Shown piece after piece: positions 35,771 to 44,178 of a stretch of DNA of 64,000 nucleotides. Positions within the stretch are counted from its first letter, which is position 1. Every line of letters begins with the position of its first letter. The notes beneath the pieces were generated by a model. That model ran no database searches and was not told where the DNA came from. It worked only from the letters and a program-made list of their open reading frames with translations. This stretch comes from Companilactobacillus alimentarius DSM 20249 (GTDB taxonomy: Bacteria; Bacillota; Bacilli; Lactobacillales; Lactobacillaceae), in NCBI RefSeq assembly GCF_002849895.1, contig NZ_CP018868.1:1-64000 (forward strand). The letters are read 5' to 3'. Both the position numbers and the translations under genes were made by a program.

Positions 35771-37906
35771 CTAATCAAAATCAAAACTTAATTTATGGCC
35801 GTCAAGCTTTAACTTGGCGTCAAACGACTTCCCCTTTTTGCTCTTGAAACCCTTTAATTTGCTGGTTTCACCCTTGGTAACTAACGCTTTAATTGCGGTC
35901 TTCCCGAGCGTCTTGCTACTCCATTTCTTGGGTAGGGTAAAGTCCTCGCCTTGCTTGGGTTTCACAATGTAAAACTTTTGTTTATTTATGACAGTTGCTT
36001 GTGGTGTTTCTAAAAACACCTCGGCGGCTTTCTGCGCTTGCTGTTGGTGATTAATTTGTTGCTTAATGGCTGCACTGCCGGTTAATTGTGTCGGAACATC
36101 AGCAATCAACTTCGCCACAAACTTCTTAATTTGGCTCAAAAAATTATCCGGGGTGCGTTCTTCGGTACTGATTTGCTGTAACGCTTGCTCCCATTTAGCC
36201 GTCATTTCTGGACTAGTTAGCAAGGGTTCGAGTTCGACTGCTTTACATAATGTGATCCCGGCTTCACTGACGTGCAGCTTATTTTTTTCAGTGACGAGAT
36301 AGCCGCGTTTCTTTAACACTTCTAGCACATTGGCCCGGGTCGCACTTGTCCCAATGCCTTGCACGTCTTTGAGAATTGCTTGGGCTTCTTCATCATCAAG
36401 CGTTTTACCGGCCGTCTTCATGGCTGTGATTAATGTCCCTTCGGTAAACGGTACTGGTGGGGTCGTTTCTTTTTGCGGCGTTTGTAGATTTGCTTTAACC
36501 TGGTCGCCCTGGTGAACGAGTGGTAAAGTGGCTGTTTCTTGCTGCTCGGCTTTGTGATCATCAAATAAAGCTTGCCAGCCTTGCTTAGTTGGGACCTTAC
36601 CGGTTGCTTTAAAATTGGCGTCGCCAACCTGAGTGATAATGGTGGTTTCTTCGTACTCGTACGGGTCAGCAAACATCGCTAACGTCGTTTTTAAAACTAA
36701 GTCATAGACTTGTTGCTGTAATTTAGGTAAGCTGGCTAGTTTCTCTTTAGTCGGCACAACTTTAGTCATGATAATGGCGTAATGTTCTTCAACCTTTTTC
36801 CCATTGACGTAACGTTTATTTGGGGTTGTATTGGTTACAGCGACTTGCTTAGAGACTAAACCCAGATACTTCGTCAGATTAGCCACTAAGTACTCAAATT
36901 CTTCATCAGTGATATAAGCACAATCGGTGCGGGGGTAACTCAACAACTTGGCTTCATATAAACTTTGAATGGCTGCTAAGGTTTGGCTGGCGCTGGCGTG
37001 ATAACGTTTATTCATGGCACTTTGCAGACTGGATAGTGAGAATAGTTGGGGACTAGCACGCTTTTTAGCCTGTTTTTGGACGTCCTTGATTAAACCGTCC
37101 TGTGAGCCCTTCTGAACGTTTTTAGCTTGCATGAATGCTAGTAGACCTTTTTCATCTTTAAAGCGCTGATAGGGGTCCAATTTTGCGACGAATTTTTGCT
37201 GATTGGCTAAAATTTCAGCATTTAGTTCAAAATAGGGTTCCGGCTTAAAGTTTTTGATTGCCTGGTCTCTTTGATAGACCATATACAAGGTTGGCGTCTG
37301 CACGCGACCAATTGAGTACACCCCACGCACCCCATTTTTCCTCAACAATAAAGTATATAAGGGACTACCATTCATACCGATCAACCAATCACTAATTTGC
37401 CGGGTTTGAGCTTCTTTATAAGCCAAATAGTCTTTGTGCCAATCACCAAGATTTTTAAAGCCGGTAATAATGGCGTCTTTTTCCAAGCTATTCAACCATA
37501 GCCGTTTAATGGTCTTCTTTTTAACGTCAATCTGGGCTTGGCTCATGATTGACCAGGCAATATTGGAGCCTTCCCGACCACTATCGGTGGCAACAATAAT
37601 GGTATCGGCCTTCGTTAACAGGTCTTTGACGACCTTGAATTGATCTTTTTTACTAGCTGACACCACAAACTTGTATTTATCGGGAAAGATCGGTAAATTA
37701 GATAGGGCCCATTGCTGGTATTTCTGATCGTATTTATCCGGTGTGGCCAGTTCAACTAAATGTCCGAGACCATACGTCACAAGCGTATTTGCGGGCAAAA
37801 CAGGGTCACTAACCGTATAGTAACCCTGTTTTTTTGTGCTCTTTTGAAAGGCTTGGACGTATGAACGGGCTTGACTGGGTTTTTCAGCTAAGATAACAGT
37901 GGTCAT
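35771..37906 (-). CDS. topB: Type IA topoisomerase (topoisomerase III, TrsI-like)
   Basis: 711 residues. TOPRIM domain with VILAEKPSQARSYV (3-16) and VATDSGREGSNIAW near 105; the latter has the single Asp then Gly seen in Gram-positive TopB proteins, with Ser where Glu is usual. SIGRVQTPTLY and LLSYPRTDCAYIT follow; Tyr in SYPRTD is the catalytic nucleophile. The C-terminal about 60 residues are a Lys-rich tail instead of zinc fingers. Plasmid-borne TopB homologues are common in trs/tra operons and may remove linkages between transferred strands or resolve plasmid intermediates. Confidence 0.93.
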   Translation of the reverse strand: MTTVILAEKPSQARSYVQAFQKSTKKQGYYTVSDPVLPANTLVTYGLGHLVELATPDKYDQKYQQWALSNLPIFPDKYKFVVSASKKDQFKVVKDLLTKADTIIVATDSGREGSNIAWSIMSQAQIDVKKKTIKRLWLNSLEKDAIITGFKNLGDWHKDYLAYKEAQTRQISDWLIGMNGSPLYTLLLRKNGVRGVYSIGRVQTPTLYMVYQRDQAIKNFKPEPYFELNAEILANQQKFVAKLDPYQRFKDEKGLLAFMQAKNVQKGSQDGLIKDVQKQAKKRASPQLFSLSSLQSAMNKRYHASASQTLAAIQSLYEAKLLSYPRTDCAYITDEEFEYLVANLTKYLGLVSKQVAVTNTTPNKRYVNGKKVEEHYAIIMTKVVPTKEKLASLPKLQQQVYDLVLKTTLAMFADPYEYEETTIITQVGDANFKATGKVPTKQGWQALFDDHKAEQQETATLPLVHQGDQVKANLQTPQKETTPPVPFTEGTLITAMKTAGKTLDDEEAQAILKDVQGIGTSATRANVLEVLKKRGYLVTEKNKLHVSEAGITLCKAVELEPLLTSPEMTAKWEQALQQISTEERTPDNFLSQIKKFVAKLIADVPTQLTGSAAIKQQINHQQQAQKAAEVFLETPQATVINKQKFYIVKPKQGEDFTLPKKWSSKTLGKTAIKALVTKGETSKLKGFKSKKGKSFDAKLKLDGHKLSFDFD

Positions 37907-37912
37907 GTTCGT

Positions 37913-38323
37913 TCACTCCTTGTGATTAAGTTTTTGATCTAATTCTGTTTTGCCTTGTTTAGCCGCTTTCAACCAAGTTTCACGGCGCAATTCTTGTTGT
38001 TGCTCTATCGATTGTTGCTTCAAATAATGTTGATACCGGTTGATGGCTTTGAGATCTGCATAGGCTGACCAACGGAATAATAAGCCACCCAGCAGTAAAA
38101 CTAAGGCCATTAGCGCAGTTCCTAAAAAATCGGTATGGTTCGCCGTGAAAAGCTCTTGGTATAAATCCATTAACATGAGGTAAATTCCCATTATATAGAA
38201 GACCATGCTAACTAAGTTATCAAAATAGTAAGACAACTTAGTCCGCCGTGAAGGTGTTGTAAAAGGATCGGTTCGCATATCTTTTTTGGCTTTTTCCAAT
38301 AACCAGTGTGCGATTTTTTTCAT
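37913..38323 (-). CDS. Small two-helix membrane protein of the transfer operon
   Basis: 136 residues. Basic N-terminus, two membrane segments (about residues 32-52 and 66-87) and a Gln/Lys-rich cytoplasmic C-terminal helix. Lies 6 bases before topB and 14 behind trsL. Family not recognised; likely an accessory part of the secretion channel. Confidence 0.65.
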   Translation of the reverse strand: MKKIAHWLLEKAKKDMRTDPFTTPSRRTKLSYYFDNLVSMVFYIMGIYLMLMDLYQELFTANHTDFLGTALMALVLLLGGLLFRWSAYADLKAINRYQHYLKQQSIEQQQELRRETWLKAAKQGKTELDQKLNHKE

Positions 38324-38337
38324 AACTATTTTTCCTC

Positions 38338-39177
38338 CTAGTGGTTACGGAAATAATTTTGAAACATTCTCATGGCACCCATACCAGTACTTTTAGTCAC
38401 ACCGGTTGAAGCCCAAAAGTCTTTAACGGCGTCAGGTGTTTTGACCACCAGAAAACCGAATCCGATTGAAGCAATAAAAGCAATAAACCCGTATTTAGCC
38501 ATATTAGTGAAACACCATACTGATAATGACATACAAAGCACCTGGCTAATAATGGAGGCATTGTAATAAATGTACTTCTTCCACCACGTATTACTATAAT
38601 CAAAGCTTTCAGTCGCCATGCTCATTGCAGCTAAAGGAATTGTCAGGTTATACCAAGCCATATCAGCCACAAACACACACATCTTGATAAAGAACACGAC
38701 GGTTACGACAGTGAAGATTAGCAGAAACAAAATCTGTAAGGGTAGCGAAACGCCAACATCTTTTAGCCCAGGAACTTTATTCATGCCGCTAATTGATTTA
38801 GCAGTGAATTTCTGATCAGAACTAAACATATACTTTAGCAGGGGCAAGGTAATTGAACCTTGAATAAAGCCCTGTAAAAACACGAAAACCGGAATCACGG
38901 CCGCTGATTTAATCCCGTCCATGATGATATTAGCCCAAGTAACATCGGTACTTTCATCTGCCTCTTTTAGAATTGTCATCACAATGCGGCCAAGGACGAC
39001 CACAACGACTAACGATGTCGCAAAGGACAGGAAGATGGCATACCACGTTTTAACAATCGGCAAGCTTTGATTGGCTTGGTCAATGATTGCCTTACAGATG
39101 TTGAATAAACCATCTAACAAACCAGACAGTAGCCATTCGAAAAAGTGTGAAATAGCTGATTGAATAATTTCTGTCAT
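38338..39177 (-). CDS. trsL: TrsL/TrbL-like integral membrane protein (VirB6-type)
   Basis: 279 residues with five or six hydrophobic segments (about 43-65, 85-110, 145-170, 180-195, 215-255) and few charged residues between them. This is the VirB6/TrbL position and topology: the polytopic inner-membrane channel component of type IV secretion. AAAGGAGG precedes the ATG. Confidence 0.78.
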   Translation of the reverse strand: MTEIIQSAISHFFEWLLSGLLDGLFNICKAIIDQANQSLPIVKTWYAIFLSFATSLVVVVVLGRIVMTILKEADESTDVTWANIIMDGIKSAAVIPVFVFLQGFIQGSITLPLLKYMFSSDQKFTAKSISGMNKVPGLKDVGVSLPLQILFLLIFTVVTVVFFIKMCVFVADMAWYNLTIPLAAMSMATESFDYSNTWWKKYIYYNASIISQVLCMSLSVWCFTNMAKYGFIAFIASIGFGFLVVKTPDAVKDFWASTGVTKSTGMGAMRMFQNYFRNH

Positions 39178-39195
39178 TTTAAAATCCTCCTTTGT

Positions 39196-39585
39196 CTATT
39201 TGGGAATGAGTGAGACCGTACCAGTATCACTTTTAGCCAGTGTGTTAATTGGTGTTAGTTTATATTTGTCTGACTGCTTTTTAATCTTAAACAAACGTGT
39301 TTCTGTGCCACCTGAAACACTATTTTTACCAATGAACTTAATTTGTTCATTGCCCTTGTTTTCAATCAACTTGTAAGTATAAACTTCGCTAAAGCCCGCT
39401 TGGGTAAGTGTTAAGTTGCTTTTTGAAAACTTTGCAGTAGCGGCCATACCATTATCTTTGCTAGAAGCAAACGTCCACTGATGGCTTTGCAAATCTTGTG
39501 CTGTAGACTTTCCGCAGGCGGTTAGACCGACAGCAATCAGTAACACTGTCATCACAGCGATTATATATTTCCGATATTTTTTCAT
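39196..39585 (-). CDS. Transfer-operon lipoprotein
   Basis: 129 residues from the ATG five bases after GGAGG (an upstream ATG inside the SD is unlikely). Signal with lipobox LTAC, acylated Cys24. The mature part is a small beta-rich domain (WTFASSKDNGMAATAKFSK...). Exposed on the outer membrane face or cell surface. In phase with the coupling-protein gene just before it. Its role could be in contact with the recipient, channel stability or exclusion; not known. Confidence 0.75.
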   Translation of the reverse strand: MKKYRKYIIAVMTVLLIAVGLTACGKSTAQDLQSHQWTFASSKDNGMAATAKFSKSNLTLTQAGFSEVYTYKLIENKGNEQIKFIGKNSVSGGTETRLFKIKKQSDKYKLTPINTLAKSDTGTVSLIPK

Positions 39586-39596
39586 TAATACCTCCA

Positions 39597-41150
39597 TTAG
39601 CCAAATAAGTTGTTATCGTCGTCCTCTTCTGGCTTCTCTGTTTGACTATCTTTCTTTGAAACCCTCTCTAAGTCGCTGTCTAGGTTGTCCTGCTGTTGCT
39701 CCTCCTCTGTTTGAGACATCTTGTTTGCAGCTTTTTTTTGAGCAGTCTCCTTTAATTTTGCTTTCCATTTCGCTACTCTTTGATGAAAGTTGGTTTCCTG
39801 GCTGGCTTCTGGTTGGCCTTGATACTCATTCTGTGACAAGTTAACCAAATGATCAGCCCCTGGAAATAGTTTAAATTGGAACGCTTTTGTAGCTTTGACT
39901 GGTCGCGCATTGCTAAAGATTAATAAGCTCTGATCTTCGGGCATACGCATAATTTCATCGGGTGTCATGAGTGAACGGCTCGTATAGCTATAACTATCGC
40001 TCTTGCTGTGGCTTTCTTCCTTGCTATGACTGGTACTTTCACTACCGGTTTCCACTTTTACGGTCGATTTACCTAACAAATCACTAAAGTATTTCGCAGT
40101 CACATCATTAGCGGCATTCAAGCAAATTTTAACGGCATGATTACCTAAGATACTTTCGGCTTTATCCTTGCCATACAAAGCTTGGAGCTGGGTTAAGGTC
40201 TGACAAATGGTCGTCACGCCAATACCGTACCCCCGACAGGTAGCTAAAAATTCTTCATATTTTGGGAATTTTCCTAAGTTGACAAATTCATCAAGGATAA
40301 AGTCGACTTGGTGGGGCAATTTAGCGTGATGATCGGCGGCTAATTTGTATAATTCATCAAACAATTGTGAGAAAAACAGATTGATGAAGCTTTCATAAGT
40401 GTTATCCATGACGGGGATAATTACATATAGAACAACTTTGGCGTTGCCAATCTCTTTTAAATCAAAATCTGAAAAGCTGGTAAAATCGGCCACTTCTTTG
40501 TCGACGAACTTAGAAATGGTCGCCAACAGGCTTTCAATAATGCTGGCTTTCATTTCCCCTTTGGCCTTTTTGAAACCTAACTCATAAGCGCGTCTCGCTG
40601 GATCAGTCATGGTTAAATCAAGAAATAAGGTGTCTAATGGACTATCTGCACCTTTTTCCTCGGCTTCGACATCATTTTCTTGTAAGACTTGCGTTACGCC
40701 CGCCAAATTTCGTTGCTCTGGTGGCCGGTGGTTCATGACAAACAGGATTAGTGCCTTCAAAAGTTGCCGTTGGGTACTAAACCACACATCTTTTTTGCCC
40801 TCGGCATTTTCACTCTGAACGATCTTTGTTGCCACGGTTTCGGCTTGAATATCGCGCTGAATATAATCAAAGGGATTGTAGCGGTCACTGTGCGCCATGT
40901 TCGCAAAGTTGACGACATGTACTTGATAACCCTGGGCTAGTTTGACACCGGCCGTCTTTTCGTATAATTCACCTTTCGGGTCGGTTACGACAATGCTGTT
41001 CTCCGTTTCATTAAACAAGTTGGTAATGACGACTGACTGGGTCTTATACGATCCTGGGCCCCCAACCACAAAGATATTCCGGTTTGGTTTGGTGCTGTTA
41101 TTCTGGTAAACAATCCGTTTATCCACGATCCCTAAAATTGTCCCGTTCAT
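39597..41150 (-). CDS. trsK: TrsK, VirD4-type coupling ATPase (catalytic part)
   Basis: 517 residues. Walker A GGPGSYKTQSV (30-40) comes almost at the start, Walker B VDFILDEFVNLGKFP near 285, and TTICQTLTQLQALYG and LMTPDEIMRMPEDQSLL are conserved in the TraG/VirD4 family. The ATPase hexamer brings the relaxase-DNA complex to the channel. It has no membrane helices of its own; these, with the GSATW motif that normally precedes the ATPase in one chain, are in the separate gene at 41552-42037. C-terminal 80 residues are acidic, Gln- and Lys-rich. Confidence 0.92.
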   Translation of the reverse strand: MNGTILGIVDKRIVYQNNSTKPNRNIFVVGGPGSYKTQSVVITNLFNETENSIVVTDPKGELYEKTAGVKLAQGYQVHVVNFANMAHSDRYNPFDYIQRDIQAETVATKIVQSENAEGKKDVWFSTQRQLLKALILFVMNHRPPEQRNLAGVTQVLQENDVEAEEKGADSPLDTLFLDLTMTDPARRAYELGFKKAKGEMKASIIESLLATISKFVDKEVADFTSFSDFDLKEIGNAKVVLYVIIPVMDNTYESFINLFFSQLFDELYKLAADHHAKLPHQVDFILDEFVNLGKFPKYEEFLATCRGYGIGVTTICQTLTQLQALYGKDKAESILGNHAVKICLNAANDVTAKYFSDLLGKSTVKVETGSESTSHSKEESHSKSDSYSYTSRSLMTPDEIMRMPEDQSLLIFSNARPVKATKAFQFKLFPGADHLVNLSQNEYQGQPEASQETNFHQRVAKWKAKLKETAQKKAANKMSQTEEEQQQDNLDSDLERVSKKDSQTEKPEEDDDNNLFG

Positions 41151-41165
41151 TGTATAACCCCCTAG

Positions 41166-41555
41166 CTACGCCTTATCAGCTAACTGGTAATCTTCATCAA
41201 GTTTGGCTTTAAGCGCGTTTGCTAATTCAACCTGTACATACTTGGTCTCTACGTTATTTAGGTCATTATTAATCGCGTGGGCTGGTGGTAAGTGTTTGCT
41301 CAAATCAAGGTAAACATCTACCAAATATATTAATCCAGACAAGTACACGGACGGCGTGTGAGTGGGGAAAGACAACTGACCAGGTAATGGCTGTTGAAGC
41401 ACCTGTTTAGCCTGAATCGCGGCTAAGTCATCTAATGCGAGTGCTTTTGATTCAGGAAGTTGCCCAATCGCTGACACCCATTCTGATATTGCAATTAGTA
41501 GATCGGCTTCTGCACGAGTATAAGAATTTTTAGTTACGTAGTTTTCTTGTGTCAT
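41166..41555 (-). CDS. Hypothetical soluble protein between the two coupling-protein genes
   Basis: 129 residues, mostly helical, no membrane segment, no family recognised. Overlaps the upstream membrane gene by 4 bases and ends 15 bases before trsK, so made together with both coupling-protein parts; it may bridge or regulate them (inference). Confidence 0.65.
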   Translation of the reverse strand: MTQENYVTKNSYTRAEADLLIAISEWVSAIGQLPESKALALDDLAAIQAKQVLQQPLPGQLSFPTHTPSVYLSGLIYLVDVYLDLSKHLPPAHAINNDLNNVETKYVQVELANALKAKLDEDYQLADKA

Positions 41556-42037
41556 TTTAAATTCTCCTTTTCCGGTTTCGTTTCGGATTGACTTTTATCG
41601 ATGAGCATTTTGACGGCCTCTAGGTCAGTCATCGTATTGAAGGAAGTAGTTAAGTCCTTAGGACTGATACTAAAGTAATGGTCACTCAATTCTTTTAGAT
41701 TACCCCAAGTCGCGCTCCCGTGGGTTTCAGTGTCTGCGGTTTCCCACGCTTTGTGCTTGCTATTGCGTTTCAAAGCAAAATAGATGGTGTATAGGACCAC
41801 GGCGACACTGACAATAATTAGTACTGGGTTCTTTTGGCCCAAATACAAGTTGTAATAGTGCCAAGGGTGTAAGGCTAATTGTTTTAATACGGTTGGCATA
41901 TGATCTGCAAACGCCAACTTATAGCGGGACAAGGCCATGACAGAGCCAGCTAAAATCTCCACTAAATACAAGCCAATGATTAGCGTTAGTAGGTACGGCC
42001 AACTGGCTTTAACGCTGTTTAATAATTTGTCTTTCAT
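41552..42037 (-). CDS. Membrane N-terminal part of a split VirD4 coupling protein (TrsJ-like)
   Basis: 161 residues with two membrane segments (about 14-34 and 71-89) joined by an outward loop, then TETHGSATWGNLKEL (104-118). The GSA-W pattern is the one found just ahead of the ATPase domain in single-chain Gram-positive VirD4 proteins. So this looks like the membrane anchor of TrsK made as its own protein. Starts one base after the thioredoxin gene ends. Confidence 0.7.
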   Translation of the reverse strand: MKDKLLNSVKASWPYLLTLIIGLYLVEILAGSVMALSRYKLAFADHMPTVLKQLALHPWHYYNLYLGQKNPVLIIVSVAVVLYTIYFALKRNSKHKAWETADTETHGSATWGNLKELSDHYFSISPKDLTTSFNTMTDLEAVKMLIDKSQSETKPEKENLK

Positions 42038-42406
42038 CTAATCACCTACTATCTGTTTAATTCTTTGTTGGTTGGTGCCGGTGTACCGTTGCTTACCATG
42101 GATCAAGGTTGGGACTGACGTTAATTGGTATTTTTGAATGTAATGCCGATTCTGCGGTTGGTTCATGTTAATCAAGACAATGTTGTGACTGATTGCGTTG
42201 TGCCAATAAATTTGATGGAAAATAGACTGACAATCCGGGCAATCATCGCGATAGAAGAACAACACTTTTTCAGGGTGCTTAGCCAGCGTCACGATTGGCC
42301 GCTGTTTTTCCACGTGATTCACGTATTGATGACTAGCAAAACCACTAACGGCTAAAACCACCACGATTACCGCTAGGGCCTTACCAACCCGCTTAATTAA
42401 GGTCAC
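42038..42406 (-). CDS. Membrane-anchored thioredoxin-like protein
   Basis: 122 residues: N-terminal membrane anchor (10-22), then a thioredoxin fold with VLFFYRDDCPDCQ (CPDC, Cys56 and Cys59) and the cis-proline TSVPTLI. It faces outwards, so it should make or repair disulfides in exported conjugation proteins. TrsG, two genes upstream, has three outward cysteines and is a good substrate candidate. Overlaps the preceding gene by 14 bases. Confidence 0.82.
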   Translation of the reverse strand: MTLIKRVGKALAVIVVVLAVSGFASHQYVNHVEKQRPIVTLAKHPEKVLFFYRDDCPDCQSIFHQIYWHNAISHNIVLINMNQPQNRHYIQKYQLTSVPTLIHGKQRYTGTNQQRIKQIVGD

Positions 42407-43010
42407 TGGCTTTAAAGCTACTACCTAAATTTTGGACTGCGGTGATTCGATCCGTGGTGGTATCGAAGGTCACCTGATAAAGTACCGTCGCCTTTTGCCA
42501 GTCGTTGTCGCCACTCTTACTTTCGTAACTGACAACGGCCAAGCCTTTCATATTTTGCCCCTGCTTACTTTGCGTATACAGGTTCAGTTGATTTAACTTA
42601 GCTGAAACACTATTGCTATCACCATACGTGCCTTTGTTTGAAAAGTATTGCTGATATAGCTTGTCGGAAATCAAGTCTTTCACGCCATCTTTACGCTGGC
42701 CGTAGGTCTTGGGCTTAAAGTTATTCATGACCTTAAAGAACTTGGTGACTACCGTATTAAAGCTAAGTTCAGCCTGACTTTTGTCTTTATTATTTTGGTA
42801 GGTCTTATAACTGTCAATTTGGGTGCTCAATAACTGCTTTTGTTGGTTGGCTTTAGTCAATTGCTGGTTAACTTGTCGCTTCTGCTGTTGTAAGCGACTG
42901 ATCTGCTGTTGTGCCTGTTTAACTTGGCTATGTTGATAGGCATTCGCCCCTAATGACATGATTAAGATCAAACTACCAATCGCAATACTTAAAACCATGC
43001 TACGTTTCAT
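42393..43010 (-). CDS. VirB8-like membrane protein
   Basis: 205 residues: one N-terminal membrane helix (5-25), a Gln-rich coiled coil (28-75), and a C-terminal domain (80-205) with the size and beta-rich pattern of the NTF2-like periplasmic domain of VirB8/TcpC proteins. It would link the inner channel to the wall. Assignment is by topology and operon position, not by motif. Confidence 0.6.
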   Translation of the reverse strand: MKRSMVLSIAIGSLILIMSLGANAYQHSQVKQAQQQISRLQQQKRQVNQQLTKANQQKQLLSTQIDSYKTYQNNKDKSQAELSFNTVVTKFFKVMNNFKPKTYGQRKDGVKDLISDKLYQQYFSNKGTYGDSNSVSAKLNQLNLYTQSKQGQNMKGLAVVSYESKSGDNDWQKATVLYQVTFDTTTDRITAVQNLGSSFKASDLN

Positions 43011-43023
43011 TTACTCGTCCTCC

Positions 43024-44178
43024 TTACTTCTTGATTGGCCGGGCTAACGTTACATCGCTACCACTTAGTAAGCTATAAAAGGCGGTGCCAAAGGTGCTTT
43101 CGTTAACCTTGTCGCCTACGCCACCTTGTTCAATGATTTTGGTGGCTTTGCCTTGCCATTTGCCTAGCAGAATGGCAGTGTGACCGTTGTTTCCGGCTCC
43201 CGCACCTTGATTGACGATGACAATATCGCCGGCCTTTGCATCATTTTCACTGATTTGTTTCAAATACTGATGACCCCCCTTCGCGTCACTTGCCATTGAT
43301 CCGGTAAACCAGCCCATGTTGGCCGGTACCTTGTAACCAGCCTTATTCAAGGCTAACCAGACAAAGCCTGAACAATCTGTCCCACCGGTTTTTTTAGGAT
43401 TCTTTAAATCGCTACCTAAATCGGGGCTAGGGTGGGTTTGAACATAATAGAAGTCGCCCTTCATACTTTCCGCGTTTTTAACAATGCTGCCACCGGAATA
43501 GCTCGGGTCACTATCACAACCTAACTCGGTCAGATCGCCGGAACTCGCGTTGTCTAACGTATTACCGGCCACGGGATCACTTGCCCCGAACACGGAATAC
43601 CAATGATCGGCATAACCGTATCTTTGGCTTAAATACCATTGTTCCGGGTTCTTACTCATACCCTCGTAATCCATTAACCAAGATTTGGTCGCTTTATGCA
43701 CGTCCGTATATTTAAAAATCTGCTTGTTTGACGCATAGTAACTACTGTTCAATTCTTGGTCGAGATAATCCAACTGCACCCCGAGATTGGTTGCTGATTT
43801 GTTTTCTTTGTGGGCTAAGTCCTCCAACTTATCTTTTCGGCCACCTAACCACTGGGCTAAGCCCGTGGCCCCGGAACTGGAATTAACGGACTTGGGATCA
43901 AGGCGACTTTCTAGTTGTAAGACCCCCAAGATACCGGCGGCCGCTTGTGGGGTGGCACCATACTTTTGTTTCCAGTGGGCATAAATGTTTTTGGCATTTT
44001 CTGTCATGCTCTTACTATCTAACTGTGTTTCTGTAGTGGTTGAGTTATCACAACTGTTTTCTTGCAATTGACCTGTTACTGCCGCAATTAACAAGATGAT
44101 TAGCAGAATGGCGCCGCCCACAATATAAGCAATCAACTTCCACTTCTTTTTCTTATATTCGAAAGACAGTACTTGCAT
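43024..44178 (-). CDS. trsG: TrsG, bifunctional cell-wall hydrolase
   Basis: 384 residues: membrane anchor (14-35); a lysozyme-like transglycosylase domain (58-198; catalytic Glu90 in VLQLESRLDP, then GATGLAQWLGGR); a linker; and an NlpC/P60-CHAP peptidase domain (235-384; Cys269 in TDCSGF and His333 in NGHTAIL). It opens the peptidoglycan for the channel. Cys43 and Cys221 outside the active site could form a disulfide, fitting the thioredoxin gene nearby. Starts directly at the end of trsF. Confidence 0.9.
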   Translation of the reverse strand: MQVLSFEYKKKKWKLIAYIVGGAILLIILLIAAVTGQLQENSCDNSTTTETQLDSKSMTENAKNIYAHWKQKYGATPQAAAGILGVLQLESRLDPKSVNSSSGATGLAQWLGGRKDKLEDLAHKENKSATNLGVQLDYLDQELNSSYYASNKQIFKYTDVHKATKSWLMDYEGMSKNPEQWYLSQRYGYADHWYSVFGASDPVAGNTLDNASSGDLTELGCDSDPSYSGGSIVKNAESMKGDFYYVQTHPSPDLGSDLKNPKKTGGTDCSGFVWLALNKAGYKVPANMGWFTGSMASDAKGGHQYLKQISENDAKAGDIVIVNQGAGAGNNGHTAILLGKWQGKATKIIEQGGVGDKVNESTFGTAFYSLLSGSDVTLARPIKK

